Assembly (NCBI GenBank): GCA_002298155.1
Contig: DBME01000439.1
Coordinates: 1-6,462, forward strand
From: Holophagaceae bacterium UBA706
GTDB lineage: Bacteria; Acidobacteriota; Holophagae; Holophagales; Holophagaceae
Length of the DNA: 6,462 nucleotides
Direction of reading: 5' to 3'
Each line of letters starts with the position of its first letter. Position 1 is the stretch's first letter. Of this stretch, positions 6,163-6,462 are shown in pieces. The notes beneath the pieces are model-generated. The model made no database searches. It was not told the DNA's origin and was given only the letters and a program-made list of their open reading frames with translations. The position numbers and the translations under genes are program-made.

Positions 6163-6462
6163 TCAGGGCCGCGGCACCGCCCCCAGCAGCGCGCGGATGA
6201 CGTCGTCGGTGGTGACGCCGTCGGCTTCGCTCTCGAAGGTCAGCAGGAGGCGGTGGCGCAGCACGTCGGGAGCCAGGGTGACCACGTCCTCGGGGAGGAC
6301 GTGGTCCCGGCCCGACAGATAGGCCAGGGCCTTGCTGGCGGCCTGGAGGGCCAGGGAGGCGCGGGGGGAGGCGCCGCAGCGCAGGAGCTCACGGCCCTTC
6401 CAGGCCTTGCCCTGGCCCGTGCGGGTGGCCTGCACGAGGCGGACGATGTAGGTGCGGATGGC
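6163..6462 (-). CDS. MoxR-family AAA+ ATPase, C-terminal part (5' end outside the window)
   Basis: The last 99 residues of an ATPase whose Walker A and B motifs lie beyond the right edge. What is seen is the alpha-helical lid domain: an IRTYIVRLVQATR helix, then GASPRASLALQAASKALAYLSGR, with the sensor-2 arginine in GASPR. DHVLPEDVVTLAPDVLRHRL and the closing DDVIRALLGAVPRP follow. This order and wording are characteristic of MoxR proteins, which act as chaperone-like ATPases, often with VWA-domain partners encoded nearby. The frame is open to base 6462; an internal GTG at 6435 is not a start, since conserved sequence continues before it. Its TGA (6165-6163) directly abuts the TGA of the convergent secreted-protein gene. 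No partner gene is visible in the window. Confidence 0.93.
   Translation of the reverse strand, partial: AIRTYIVRLVQATRTGQGKAWKGRELLRCGASPRASLALQAASKALAYLSGRDHVLPEDVVTLAPDVLRHRLLLTFESEADGVTTDDVIRALLGAVPRP

Overview
This is a GC-rich bacterial window with didermal (outer-membrane) gene content. The central gene encodes an Oar-like TonB-dependent receptor with an N-terminal carboxypeptidase-regulatory-like domain. Receptors of this type are abundant in Acidobacteriota, and with the GC-rich codon use I would guess an acidobacterium, perhaps of the Holophagae. That placement is inference from gene style; no search was run.

Layout, left to right. (1) The first 587 bases are the N-terminal 195 codons of a type I L-asparaginase on the minus strand, whose 3' end lies off the window. 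(2) Bases 588-1054 are a divergent intergenic region. It holds an AT-rich island at about 690-800 with a candidate promoter facing each way, two GC-rich hairpins in the asparaginase leader, and a leader of about 260 nt in front of the plus-strand genes. (3) Bases 1055-5499 are a compact plus-strand run of three genes with 34 and 31 bp spacers: a small 8-strand beta-barrel, the 1042-residue receptor, and a second small 8-strand beta-barrel. All three have signal peptides and end in the C-terminal phenylalanine typical of outer-membrane proteins. (4) A strong intrinsic terminator (5521-5559) follows. (5) Its T-tract lies only two bases before the ribosome binding site of a fourth plus-strand gene (5572-6162), which encodes a methionine-rich secreted protein I do not recognise. 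(6) From the right edge a MoxR-family AAA+ ATPase runs on the minus strand. Its stop codon directly abuts the stop of the secreted-protein gene, with no spacer.

The three envelope genes probably form one transcription unit that puts a large receptor and two small barrels into the outer membrane together. The secreted protein may belong to the same unit through terminator read-through. The asparaginase and MoxR genes look like unrelated neighbours. I see no mobile element, CRISPR array, tRNA or rRNA. The least ordinary points are the terminator placed in the leader of the fourth gene, that unrecognised protein itself, the barrel-receptor-barrel arrangement and the long leader before the first barrel gene.
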